This document shows positions 1-6,017 of a DNA stretch of 10,573 nt, piece after piece. Position 1 is the stretch's first letter. Every line of letters starts with the position of its first letter. A program made the position numbers and the translations under genes. Origin of the DNA: Candidatus Omnitrophota bacterium (GTDB lineage: Bacteria; Omnitrophota; Gorgyraeia; Gorgyraeales; Gorgyraeaceae); the NCBI GenBank assembly GCA_003485765.1, contig DNHS01000057.1, positions 5,292-15,864 on the forward strand, given 5' to 3'. The notes beneath the pieces are model-generated. The model was given only the letters and a program-made list of their open reading frames with translations. It did no database searches and was not told where the DNA came from.

Positions 1-1086
1 CGCAGGACCAGCCACCAGCTTTACGCAAACGCCCTTACTAAACTCCCAGGAAATAAGCAGATAGAAAAGGCTATTCATTCCAGGATGGAAGAAAAAAAGC
101 TTTTTTCAGTCGCATATTATGATATAGATAATTTTAAATCATTTAATGATAAATACGGTTACATGAAAGGCGATAGCGTTATAAGGCATGTTGCTTATAT
201 TACAGCCACCACAGTCAAAAGATACGGCAATCCACATGATTTTGTAGGGCATATAGGAGGCGATGATTTTGTAGTAGTTACAACGCCTGACAGAGACAGG
301 TTGATTGCGTCCGAGTCAATACTTTCCTTTAATAGAGCCATGCATTTTCATTATTCAAAAGAGGACAGGGAAAGGACTTACATAGTTTCCAAAGACAGAC
401 GCGGCAATGTGGCAAACACGCCTCTTATGAGCATCTCTATAGCTATAGCGAATAATAAATATTTCCCCATAAAGAATATGGTGGAACTTATGGAGACAAT
501 TACAGAGCTAAAGAGCTATTTAAAGACATTGCCGGGCAGTAACTTTCTTGTGAATCGCAGGCAGATCGAAAAGAAAGTGTTTATCGATGAGTCTTATAAG
601 GAAGAAAATTCCGGCTCAAAGAAAGAAGAAAAATTCAAATATAAGCCGCTTGGCCAGATATTGCTTGAATCGCAGATAATTACGCTTGAACAGCTTGAGA
701 TCGCCCTTAATAAACACTGGACCACAGGCCAGAAAATAGGCCAGAGCATTATAGGCCTTGGCATGGCTAGCTCTGGCGATATCGCGAGAGCCTTGGAATC
801 GCAGTTTAATATTCCGCATTTTGATATTCGAAATTTGAGCGAAAACGGAGAGATGAAAGAAATAATATCCAAGATATCTTTTGATATAATGAAAGATTGC
901 GGTGTTTTACCCGTAAGAAAAGATAAAAATGTGCTGCTTTTAGCAATGCTAGATCCCAAGAATATGGAAGTTTTGGCTAAGATAAAAAGCCTTACAGGCT
1001 GCACTATAGCGCCTTTGTTTGTTCTGGAAAATGAATTCAGTGAGATATTTGACAGGATCAAGAAAAGAGCCGATAAAGGCCTCTAG
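1..1086 (+). CDS. GGDEF domain - MshEN domain fusion protein (5' end missing)
   Basis: The reading frame is open from base 1, and the residues before the first ATG (base 85) already match a GGDEF start (ALTKLPGNKQIE), so the gene begins upstream and 85 is not its start. The GGDEF domain covers about 28-560: YYDIDNF with the metal Asp, NDKYGYMKGD for substrate, and signature GGDDF at 256-270 (Asp for the usual Glu). The four residues at the I-site position read NPHD, so its Arg is absent. A charged linker (about 570-640) leads to an MshEN / type II secretion ATPase N-terminal domain. This has two 24-residue motifs at 646-717 and 733-804 separated by five residues, the spacing known for c-di-GMP-binding MshEN domains. 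Motif 1 has Pro for Arg at its start and His for the final Gln; motif 2 starts with Lys but keeps its final Gln. No ATPase domain follows. Probably a cytoplasmic c-di-GMP synthase or sensor; activity is uncertain. Confidence 0.85.
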   Translation, partial: RRTSHQLYANALTKLPGNKQIEKAIHSRMEEKKLFSVAYYDIDNFKSFNDKYGYMKGDSVIRHVAYITATTVKRYGNPHDFVGHIGGDDFVVVTTPDRDRLIASESILSFNRAMHFHYSKEDRERTYIVSKDRRGNVANTPLMSISIAIANNKYFPIKNMVELMETITELKSYLKTLPGSNFLVNRRQIEKKVFIDESYKEENSGSKKEEKFKYKPLGQILLESQIITLEQLEIALNKHWTTGQKIGQSIIGLGMASSGDIARALESQFNIPHFDIRNLSENGEMKEIISKISFDIMKDCGVLPVRKDKNVLLLAMLDPKNMEVLAKIKSLTGCTIAPLFVLENEFSEIFDRIKKRADKGL

Positions 1087-1097
1087 CTTCGGCTTTT
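1068..1097 (+). terminator. Possible weak intrinsic terminator
   Basis: AGCCGA (1068-1073) pairs with TCGGCT (1089-1094) across a 15-nt loop and is followed by only four T residues. The stem overlaps the end of the GGDEF-MshEN gene, including its stop codon. The T-tract is short and the loop large, so this may only attenuate transcription into the downstream DUF3187 gene, or be chance. Confidence 0.25.
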
Positions 1098-1153
1098 CAT
1101 CGCTCGGCAACCCAACCTCCATATTATTCCTGACTGCCACACTAACCCTTAGC

Positions 1154-1161
1154 AAAGGAGA
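1154..1161 (+). promoter_or_regulatory. Shine-Dalgarno site that selects a TTG start
   Basis: AAAGGAGA lies with its GGAG core 7 nt before the TTG at 1168. The nearest in-frame ATG (1183) is 22 nt from this core, too far for normal initiation. The site therefore favours TTG as the start of the DUF3187 gene and adds MKKNK, a positive start for the signal peptide. Confidence 0.7.
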
Positions 1162-1167
1162 GAAAAA

Positions 1168-2214
1168 TTGAAAAAAAATAAGATGCCAGGCATTGCAATT
1201 CTATGCTTTTTATTATTTTACGCAACTGATGCCTTTGCAAAAACAGGCTCTCTATCACAATGGCGCGGGGCAGGGCCTATTCCAATACGCAACCAGATGC
1301 CGCTCTATCTTTTCTACCTGCAGATGGAGCCTGATAAAGCAGGAGTTGTAGATCAAGATAAATTTGAGATAGACACTGACTATACTGTTTCAAACGTAAC
1401 TGTCAGTTGTTTTACGCCTGTTTCATCGTTATACAATATAAACATTGACTCAGAGGTTTCTAGGATAATGCTGGACCTGAGATACGGGATTTATGAAAAC
1501 ATGGAAATCGGGTTGGAGATACCTTATTTAAGCTTGTCGCGTGGGTATCTGGATGGATTTATAGAGGAATTTGAAAAAACCATAGGAGCTATAACCCCGC
1601 GTTCCAGGACACGCCAGGGCTCTTATAATTTCAACTACTCGTTTATTTATGATGGTCAGAATTTAATAAAAAGGACCAATGCTTCGGATGGTTTAGGCGA
1701 TGTAGTATTAAAAGCAAAATACCAGATATTGGAAGAGGATGTTTATGGGTTTTTGCCAAATATGTCTATTCGGACAGCTGTTAAATTTCCCACAGGAGAT
1801 GAAAAGTCTTTGCTGGGAAGCGGAGAACTTGATTACGGATTCGGCCTGCTTTTAGATAAGACTTTTTTAGAAAAGATAACAGTGTACGCAGGCTGTAATC
1901 TTATAGTCATAGAAAAACCAAGTTTTTTTAGCGTCTTGAATTTAAAACGCAATATGGTTTCCGGGATAATAGGAGCGGAATATCTTTTTACGCAAAGACT
2001 TTCCATAGTTGCCCAGCTGACAGGGAATTCAACGCCTTATCCGTCCAGCGGCACAAATGCGCTGGACGAATCCGCATTTGACGTGGGCCTGGGCTTCAAT
2101 TATATCTGGAAAGAAAAACAAAATGTGTCCTGGCATTTTGCATTCACTGAAAATATCAATTCTGCGGCCAGCCCGGACGTGAGTTTTAATACAGGTTGGA
2201 AAGTGGGTTTTTAA
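1168..2214 (+). CDS. DUF3187-family outer-membrane beta-barrel protein
   Basis: This 348-residue protein opens with a signal peptide (MKKNK, a hydrophobic run, then AFA before KTG at about residue 24). The mature N-terminus, GPIPIRNQMPLYL, and a later stretch with LDLRYGIYENMEIGLEIPYLS and YLDGFIEEF are what I know of the DUF3187 family. The rest alternates hydrophobic and polar residues with many Gly and aromatic positions, as in transmembrane beta-strands, and the chain ends GWKVGF with a terminal Phe, common for substrates of the BAM outer-membrane insertion machinery. The family has no established biochemical role; a channel or structural role is conceivable, but I do not assign one. Initiation is at TTG, set by the ribosome site at 1154-1161. 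The AsmA-like gene follows after 24 bp on the same strand, suggesting one transcript. Confident of family and location, not of function. Confidence 0.82.
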   Translation: MKKNKMPGIAILCFLLFYATDAFAKTGSLSQWRGAGPIPIRNQMPLYLFYLQMEPDKAGVVDQDKFEIDTDYTVSNVTVSCFTPVSSLYNINIDSEVSRIMLDLRYGIYENMEIGLEIPYLSLSRGYLDGFIEEFEKTIGAITPRSRTRQGSYNFNYSFIYDGQNLIKRTNASDGLGDVVLKAKYQILEEDVYGFLPNMSIRTAVKFPTGDEKSLLGSGELDYGFGLLLDKTFLEKITVYAGCNLIVIEKPSFFSVLNLKRNMVSGIIGAEYLFTQRLSIVAQLTGNSTPYPSSGTNALDESAFDVGLGFNYIWKEKQNVSWHFAFTENINSAASPDVSFNTGWKVGF

Positions 2215-2238
2215 ACAATAACAGGAAGGGATAGCCTG

Positions 2239-3201
2239 ATGAAGATGAAAGTATTTTTGGCAGCATTTATTATTATTTTAATATTAATTATAGCATTAGT
2301 TACAGTGGTTATTTTCACTTTTGACGCCAATCGCTACAAAGGCGTTTTGATAACGAAATTAGAAGAGTCTATGGGTAAGGACGTGAATATAGACAATATC
2401 TCGCTTAGATTTTTGGCTGGATTTAGGATTGAGATAAAAGGCATGGCAATAAAAGACAGGGATAAAACATGGGACAATTTTTTGTTAAAGGCAAAAAACC
2501 TGAATGCGAGCGTAAAAATTCTTCCGCTTCTAAAAAAGGATATTCAAATCCAGAGGTTATTCGTGCCTGAGCTGGAGATAAATACCGGAACTGGCGCTAA
2601 CAGCCCTGTCTTCAGATGCAGCCTTGATTTGAGCGCGCGTATTTTAATTAACAGCCTGTCGCAGGATGATATGTTAAAGACATTAAACGCTAAGGGAAAC
2701 GTGAAATTGACAAATGCGGTTTTAGATAATATGAATGTTTTAAAAACTGTTTTGGATAGTCTGAGTATGATGCCAAATGTTGTCCAGAAATTAAAAGATA
2801 ACCTGCCTGAAAACTATAAAGGGCTTTTAAACCAGGATTACACTGCGTTCAAGCCCATGAAATCGGATTTTGAAATAAAGGATGGCAGGATTTATTTTGA
2901 TAATCTTTTAGTGGAATCAGATACATTCTATCTTGTAAACAAAGGGTCTGTTGGCATGATAGATCAGAGCCTTGGGATTAGCTCGAATTTATTTATACCG
3001 AAAGACCTTTCTAGAGCATTCGGTAATGTTGTGCCGGAATTTAAATATCTCGCAGATAATAATGGCCTTATAGCAATACCGCTTGATATAAAAGGCAAGG
3101 TTCCTAATGTATCTGTGATGCCTGACCTTAATTATGTGTTGCAGAAATTAATTGCGTTAAAAGGCCATGAGTTTTTAAAAAAGTTTTTTAATAGTAGATA
3201 G
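2239..3201 (+). CDS. AsmA-like inner-membrane-anchored envelope protein
   Basis: A 320-residue protein with a single N-terminal membrane segment (about residues 5-28, rich in Ile, Leu and Val), then FDANRYKGVLITKLEESMGKDVNIDNISLRFLAGFRIEIKG, the typical N-terminal pattern of AsmA-like proteins. A second conserved stretch near residues 150-175 (AKGNVKLTNAVLDNMNVLKTVLD) matches the AsmA C-terminal domain. Known relatives are large periplasmic proteins linked to outer-membrane assembly and lipid transport; this one is about half the length of E. coli AsmA. GGAAGGG at 2224-2230 sits 8 nt before the ATG. The start lies 24 bp after the DUF3187 stop, so the two are probably cotranscribed, and an outer-membrane protein beside an AsmA-like protein makes sense for envelope biogenesis. 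No hairpin terminator is evident after the stop. Substrate and partner are unknown. Confidence 0.8.
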   Translation: MKMKVFLAAFIIILILIIALVTVVIFTFDANRYKGVLITKLEESMGKDVNIDNISLRFLAGFRIEIKGMAIKDRDKTWDNFLLKAKNLNASVKILPLLKKDIQIQRLFVPELEINTGTGANSPVFRCSLDLSARILINSLSQDDMLKTLNAKGNVKLTNAVLDNMNVLKTVLDSLSMMPNVVQKLKDNLPENYKGLLNQDYTAFKPMKSDFEIKDGRIYFDNLLVESDTFYLVNKGSVGMIDQSLGISSNLFIPKDLSRAFGNVVPEFKYLADNNGLIAIPLDIKGKVPNVSVMPDLNYVLQKLIALKGHEFLKKFFNSR

Positions 3202-3221
3202 AAGAATTCTTTGCTTTACCC

Positions 3222-3254
3222 TTGAAAATAAGCGTTTTTATGGTATCCTATAAT
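3222..3254 (+). promoter_or_regulatory. Sigma70-type promoter for the GAF-PAS-GGDEF-HD-GYP gene
   Basis: TTGAAA at 3222-3227 is followed after 16 bp by TATCCT at 3244-3249; an overlapping consensus TATAAT sits at 3249-3254, but 21 bp from the -35. It lies in the 170-bp spacer after the AsmA-like gene and would give a leader of roughly 110 nt. The leader holds a small stem (CTAAA 3285-3289, TTTAG 3293-3297). I could not fit a c-di-GMP riboswitch to it. Which -10 is used is unclear. Confidence 0.45.
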
Positions 3255-3361
3255 ATAGAATGTTCCTGTTTTTTTAAGACATGCCTAAAGCTTTTAGAGT
3301 TAAGCATTGGTAAATAATACTAATTTATAGCTGCGTTTATATCAATAGTTTTCAATGTGGC

Positions 3362-3367
3362 AAAGGG
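3362..3367 (+). promoter_or_regulatory. Shine-Dalgarno site deciding the start at 3373
   Basis: AAAGGG stands 5 nt before the ATG at 3373. The upstream in-frame ATG at 3355 is preceded only by AT-rich sequence with no purine site, so 3373 is the better start. It removes six residues (MWQRVI) from the longest frame. Confidence 0.65.
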
Positions 3368-3372
3368 TAATT

Positions 3373-5436
3373 ATGGAACATCATATCATTGAAAATCATT
3401 TTATAAAGTTAAACAAGTGTTTCCTTTCCTTTGGTTTTGATCCAGTAGAAAATATAAATCGTCTTGTAGCGCTATGCGGGGAATTAATGGGCGCAACCTG
3501 CGCTCTTTATAACCGCCTGGATGGCGATATACTTTGTTCTATAGGCAGATGGAATACTCCTTCGGACTGCAGTTTGGCTGATAAAGCAGAGGGCCATATC
3601 TGTTATGATGTTATAAAGTATGCGTCAGACGATATTGTTTTTATACGCCACCTTCAAAATACCCCATATGTAAATTCAGATGTAAATGTTAAGAAATATG
3701 GCCTTGAGACCTATATAGGCCGATCAGTAAAATTCAACGGTAAATATATCGGGGCGCTTTGTGTTGTTTACCAGAAGGATTTTGTCCCGACTTCTGAAGA
3801 AGAGAAATTGATGGAGCTTATTGCTTCTGCTATAGGCGTTGAAGAAGAGCGCAATAGGGCAATAGAGGCTTTGAAAAAGGGAGGACAGGAAAAGAGCATT
3901 ATTCTTAATAATATGCTTGAGCTGGTGGTATATCAGGACGGAGCCAATAGGATAATATGGGCGAATAAAGCAACTGCTGAAGCGTTCAACACAACCCCTG
4001 AACTCCTGGAAGGAAAAATCTGTTATAATGCTTTCCATAATGCTGACAAGCCGTGCGAAAATTGCCCTGTTGTCAGCGCCCACAAAACAGGAAAGATAGA
4101 GGAAAAAGAAATGGTTTCTCCTGACGGCAGGGTATGGGTTATTAGAGGTATTCCGGTAAGAGATGATGCGAATAATATTAGAGGGATTCTGGAGGTGGCC
4201 AGAGATATAACTGAAAATAAGAAATCCCAAAAAAAACTGGAGCTGTTAAATGAGGATCTTTTGAAATCAAATAAGAAAATGCAGAACCTTGTTATAAAAG
4301 ACCCTCACACAGGGCTTTATAATCACAGGTATTTCAAGGAAATAATGGAGTTGGAATTTTACAAGGCCAAAAGATACCATCAGCTGCTTTCGATTATAGC
4401 TATTGACATAGATTATTTCAGATCCGTGAATGACGCTTATGGATATAAATGCGGGGACCTTGTCATTAAGCAGTTTGCTCATAGGCTCAAAAAATTAGTA
4501 AGGATGCATGATTATGTGATAAGGTTTGGGGATGAGGAATTTGTGATTGTATTGTCAGGCAATGATAAAAAGGGCGCGCTAGAGCTTGGCCAGAGGATAG
4601 TTAATTCTATTAAGATGTTTACTTTTGGAGATAGGAAGAATATAGTTAAATTGCGAGTGAGCATGGCTATTGTTTCCTATCCGGAAGACGGGTTATCCAG
4701 AAGTTCTGAATTTATTGAAATCGCAGACAATATTTTAAGTAAGGCAAAGGAGTATGGCGGAGACAGGATATGCTCTATTTCAGATTTACAGAAAGATGAC
4801 ACCTTATCGCCTAAAATAGCAAGTATTAATGATTTAAAACAGAAGCTTATAAAACTTACAAAAAAGGCAAACCAGAGCTCAGTTGAGTCAATCTTTGCAT
4901 TTGCGAGAACAATAGAGCTTAAGGATCATTATACAGGTAATCATGTTGAGAGGACTGTTTATTACGCAAATGAGATTGCTAAGAGCTTCAAATTGCCTGC
5001 GGAAGATATAAGGTCTATAGAGGATGCATCAATGCTGCATGATCTAGGCAAAATCGGCATAAGCGAAAAAATTCTTTTAAAAAAAGGCCCTCTTACCAAG
5101 GGGGAATTTGCAAAGATCAGGGAGCACCCTAAGATAGGGGTAGACATAATAAGGCCTATACAATTTTTCCATAGCCTGTTGCCTTTGATTCTTTATCATC
5201 ATGAAAGATGGGACGGAAAAGGTTACCCATTTGGATTAAAGGGAAATGAGATACCAATAGGCGCGCGCATTATAGCTATAGCTGATGTTTATGAAGCCCT
5301 GATATCAGACAGGCCTTATAGAAAAGCCTTATCAAAAAAAGAGGCTCTCAAAATAATCAAAGATAATAGCGGCAGACAATTTGATCCAAAGGTTGTGGAT
5401 GTATTGACGGAGGTGTTGGAGAAGAGAAAGGTTTAG
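3373..5436 (+). CDS. GAF-PAS-GGDEF-HD-GYP c-di-GMP signalling protein
   Basis: This is a 687-residue cytoplasmic protein with no membrane segment. Domains in order: GAF (about 14-160), PAS (about 174-283), a short coiled linker, GGDEF (about 310-468) and HD-GYP (about 507-680). The PAS carries a three-cysteine pattern, C217 and PCENCP with C228 and C231, a possible metal or redox site. GGDEF keeps the metal-site DIDYF, but its signature is GDEEF at 386-390, with Asp for the second Gly. RMHD at 377-380 is at the exact I-site spacing, so it may bind c-di-GMP without making it. HD-GYP looks complete: HDLGK at 556 and HHERWDGKGYP at 609, then IAIADVYEAL and a DRPYRKAL stretch. Members of this family hydrolyse c-di-GMP to pGpG or GMP, so net phosphodiesterase activity is the best reading, with GAF and PAS as sensors. 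The gene has its own promoter; its stop overlaps that of the convergent minus-strand gene. Confidence 0.93.
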   Translation: MEHHIIENHFIKLNKCFLSFGFDPVENINRLVALCGELMGATCALYNRLDGDILCSIGRWNTPSDCSLADKAEGHICYDVIKYASDDIVFIRHLQNTPYVNSDVNVKKYGLETYIGRSVKFNGKYIGALCVVYQKDFVPTSEEEKLMELIASAIGVEEERNRAIEALKKGGQEKSIILNNMLELVVYQDGANRIIWANKATAEAFNTTPELLEGKICYNAFHNADKPCENCPVVSAHKTGKIEEKEMVSPDGRVWVIRGIPVRDDANNIRGILEVARDITENKKSQKKLELLNEDLLKSNKKMQNLVIKDPHTGLYNHRYFKEIMELEFYKAKRYHQLLSIIAIDIDYFRSVNDAYGYKCGDLVIKQFAHRLKKLVRMHDYVIRFGDEEFVIVLSGNDKKGALELGQRIVNSIKMFTFGDRKNIVKLRVSMAIVSYPEDGLSRSSEFIEIADNILSKAKEYGGDRICSISDLQKDDTLSPKIASINDLKQKLIKLTKKANQSSVESIFAFARTIELKDHYTGNHVERTVYYANEIAKSFKLPAEDIRSIEDASMLHDLGKIGISEKILLKKGPLTKGEFAKIREHPKIGVDIIRPIQFFHSLLPLILYHHERWDGKGYPFGLKGNEIPIGARIIAIADVYEALISDRPYRKALSKKEALKIIKDNSGRQFDPKVVDVLTEVLEKRKV

Positions 5437-5777
5437 AACTTTATAGTAAATATATATTTTGCTTCGTTCGTTTTAAATTCAGCCTTGCCTTTTACCTTAA
5501 AAATTCTTACGCTTGTTTTTTCCCTAACTTTTGATTCCAATTCTTTTGCTTTAAAATAAGGATAGAAAATATCCATTCCAAGAGCTCTTTCCCACTGCTC
5601 CCTTACAATTATTTTTTCCATGTTCTCATTAATTGGTTTATTACTAGGCTGTGTGTTGACCCATTCAGAAAAAGAGCAGGATGTCATGTTTACTGCAAGG
5701 CCAGAGTCTGCTCCTGCGTACGCGCATATAGGCGTTATAATAAAGCCCGCTATTAGGATAATAGTCAGCTTAAACAT
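5433..5777 (-). CDS. Small secreted protein of unknown function
   Basis: A 114-residue protein starting at the ATG on 5775-5777. A strong GGGAGG site (5786-5791) supports this start over an upstream in-frame ATG at 5810, which lies inside the predicted promoter. It has a clear signal peptide (MFKLTIILIAGFIITPICAYA, cleavage near residue 22) and a mature part of about 92 residues that is charged, with one Cys, two Trp and a conserved-looking core (VREQWERALGMDIFYPYFKAKELESKVREKTSV), ending in probable beta-strands. I do not recognise a named family. It is transcribed away from the propeller gene and converges on the HD-GYP gene, overlapping its stop by 4 nt. It is likely periplasmic or surface-exposed. 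A real gene is supported by promoter, ribosome site and signal peptide together. Confidence 0.8.
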   Translation of the reverse strand: MFKLTIILIAGFIITPICAYAGADSGLAVNMTSCSFSEWVNTQPSNKPINENMEKIIVREQWERALGMDIFYPYFKAKELESKVREKTSVRIFKVKGKAEFKTNEAKYIFTIKF

Positions 5778-5798
5778 CTTATTACCCTCCCTACTATA

Positions 5799-5827
5799 AC
5801 TATACCACATTTAAGGCCATAATTCAA
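5799..5827 (-). promoter_or_regulatory. Sigma70-type promoter for the small secreted protein gene
   Basis: Read on the minus strand: TTGAAT (5822-5827), a 17-bp spacer ending TGTGG, then TATAGT (5799-5804). Transcription would start near 5792, leaving a leader of about 15 nt just long enough for the GGGAGG ribosome site. Hexamers, spacing and leader length agree, making this one of the better promoter calls here. Confidence 0.6.
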
Positions 5828-5953
5828 ATTTAATGTGACTTGTAACATTAGGTATTATAATAGGTTAGGAGTATTATTTTGACATAACTAAAAAGCCAAA
5901 AGCTTAATTTTATAGAGGTTCTCTTCCGGCATTATTATATGCCTTGTTTGTCC

Positions 5954-5983
5954 TTGATTGATTAACTTTCCAGAGAGTATACT
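5954..5983 (+). promoter_or_regulatory. Sigma70-type promoter for the propeller gene
   Basis: TTGATT (5954-5959) and TATACT (5978-5983) are 18 bp apart. Transcription would start near 5990, giving a leader of about 28 nt with the AGGAGG ribosome site at 6006-6011. An isolated consensus TTGACA at 5879-5884 lies further upstream without a good -10. The rest of the divergent spacer (5841-5953) shows only a 5-bp stem, GGCAT/ATGCC at 5928-5943. Confidence 0.5.
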
Positions 5984-6017
5984 GAAGCTGCTTTTTTCTA
6001 AAAATAGGAGGCTCCTC

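Noticed and set aside
594..1061. 155-codon minus-strand open frame
   Set aside because: Lies wholly antisense to the well-supported MshEN coding region; composition rich in Ser, Ile and Phe as expected of a reverse-frame shadow.
949..1155. 68-codon minus-strand open frame at the end of the first gene and across the spacer
   Set aside because: Most of it is antisense to the MshEN domain; it has no ribosome site and its product has no recognisable features.
3255..3372. c-di-GMP riboswitch in the leader of the HD-GYP gene
   Set aside because: The context made it attractive, but the leader is AT-rich, has only a 5-bp stem and lacks the conserved GEMM-type core.
3355..3372. Upstream ATG as the start of the HD-GYP gene
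   Set aside because: No purine-rich site precedes it, whereas AAAGGG precedes the ATG at 3373.
5879..5910. Consensus TTGACA as a promoter for the propeller gene
   Set aside because: No acceptable -10 at 16-18 bp; the best candidates are 19-20 bp away and poor. The pair at 5954/5978 fits better.
5928..5943. GGCAT/ATGCC stem in the divergent spacer as an operator or terminator
   Set aside because: Only 5 bp long with a 6-nt loop and no T-tract; expected by chance in AT-rich DNA.
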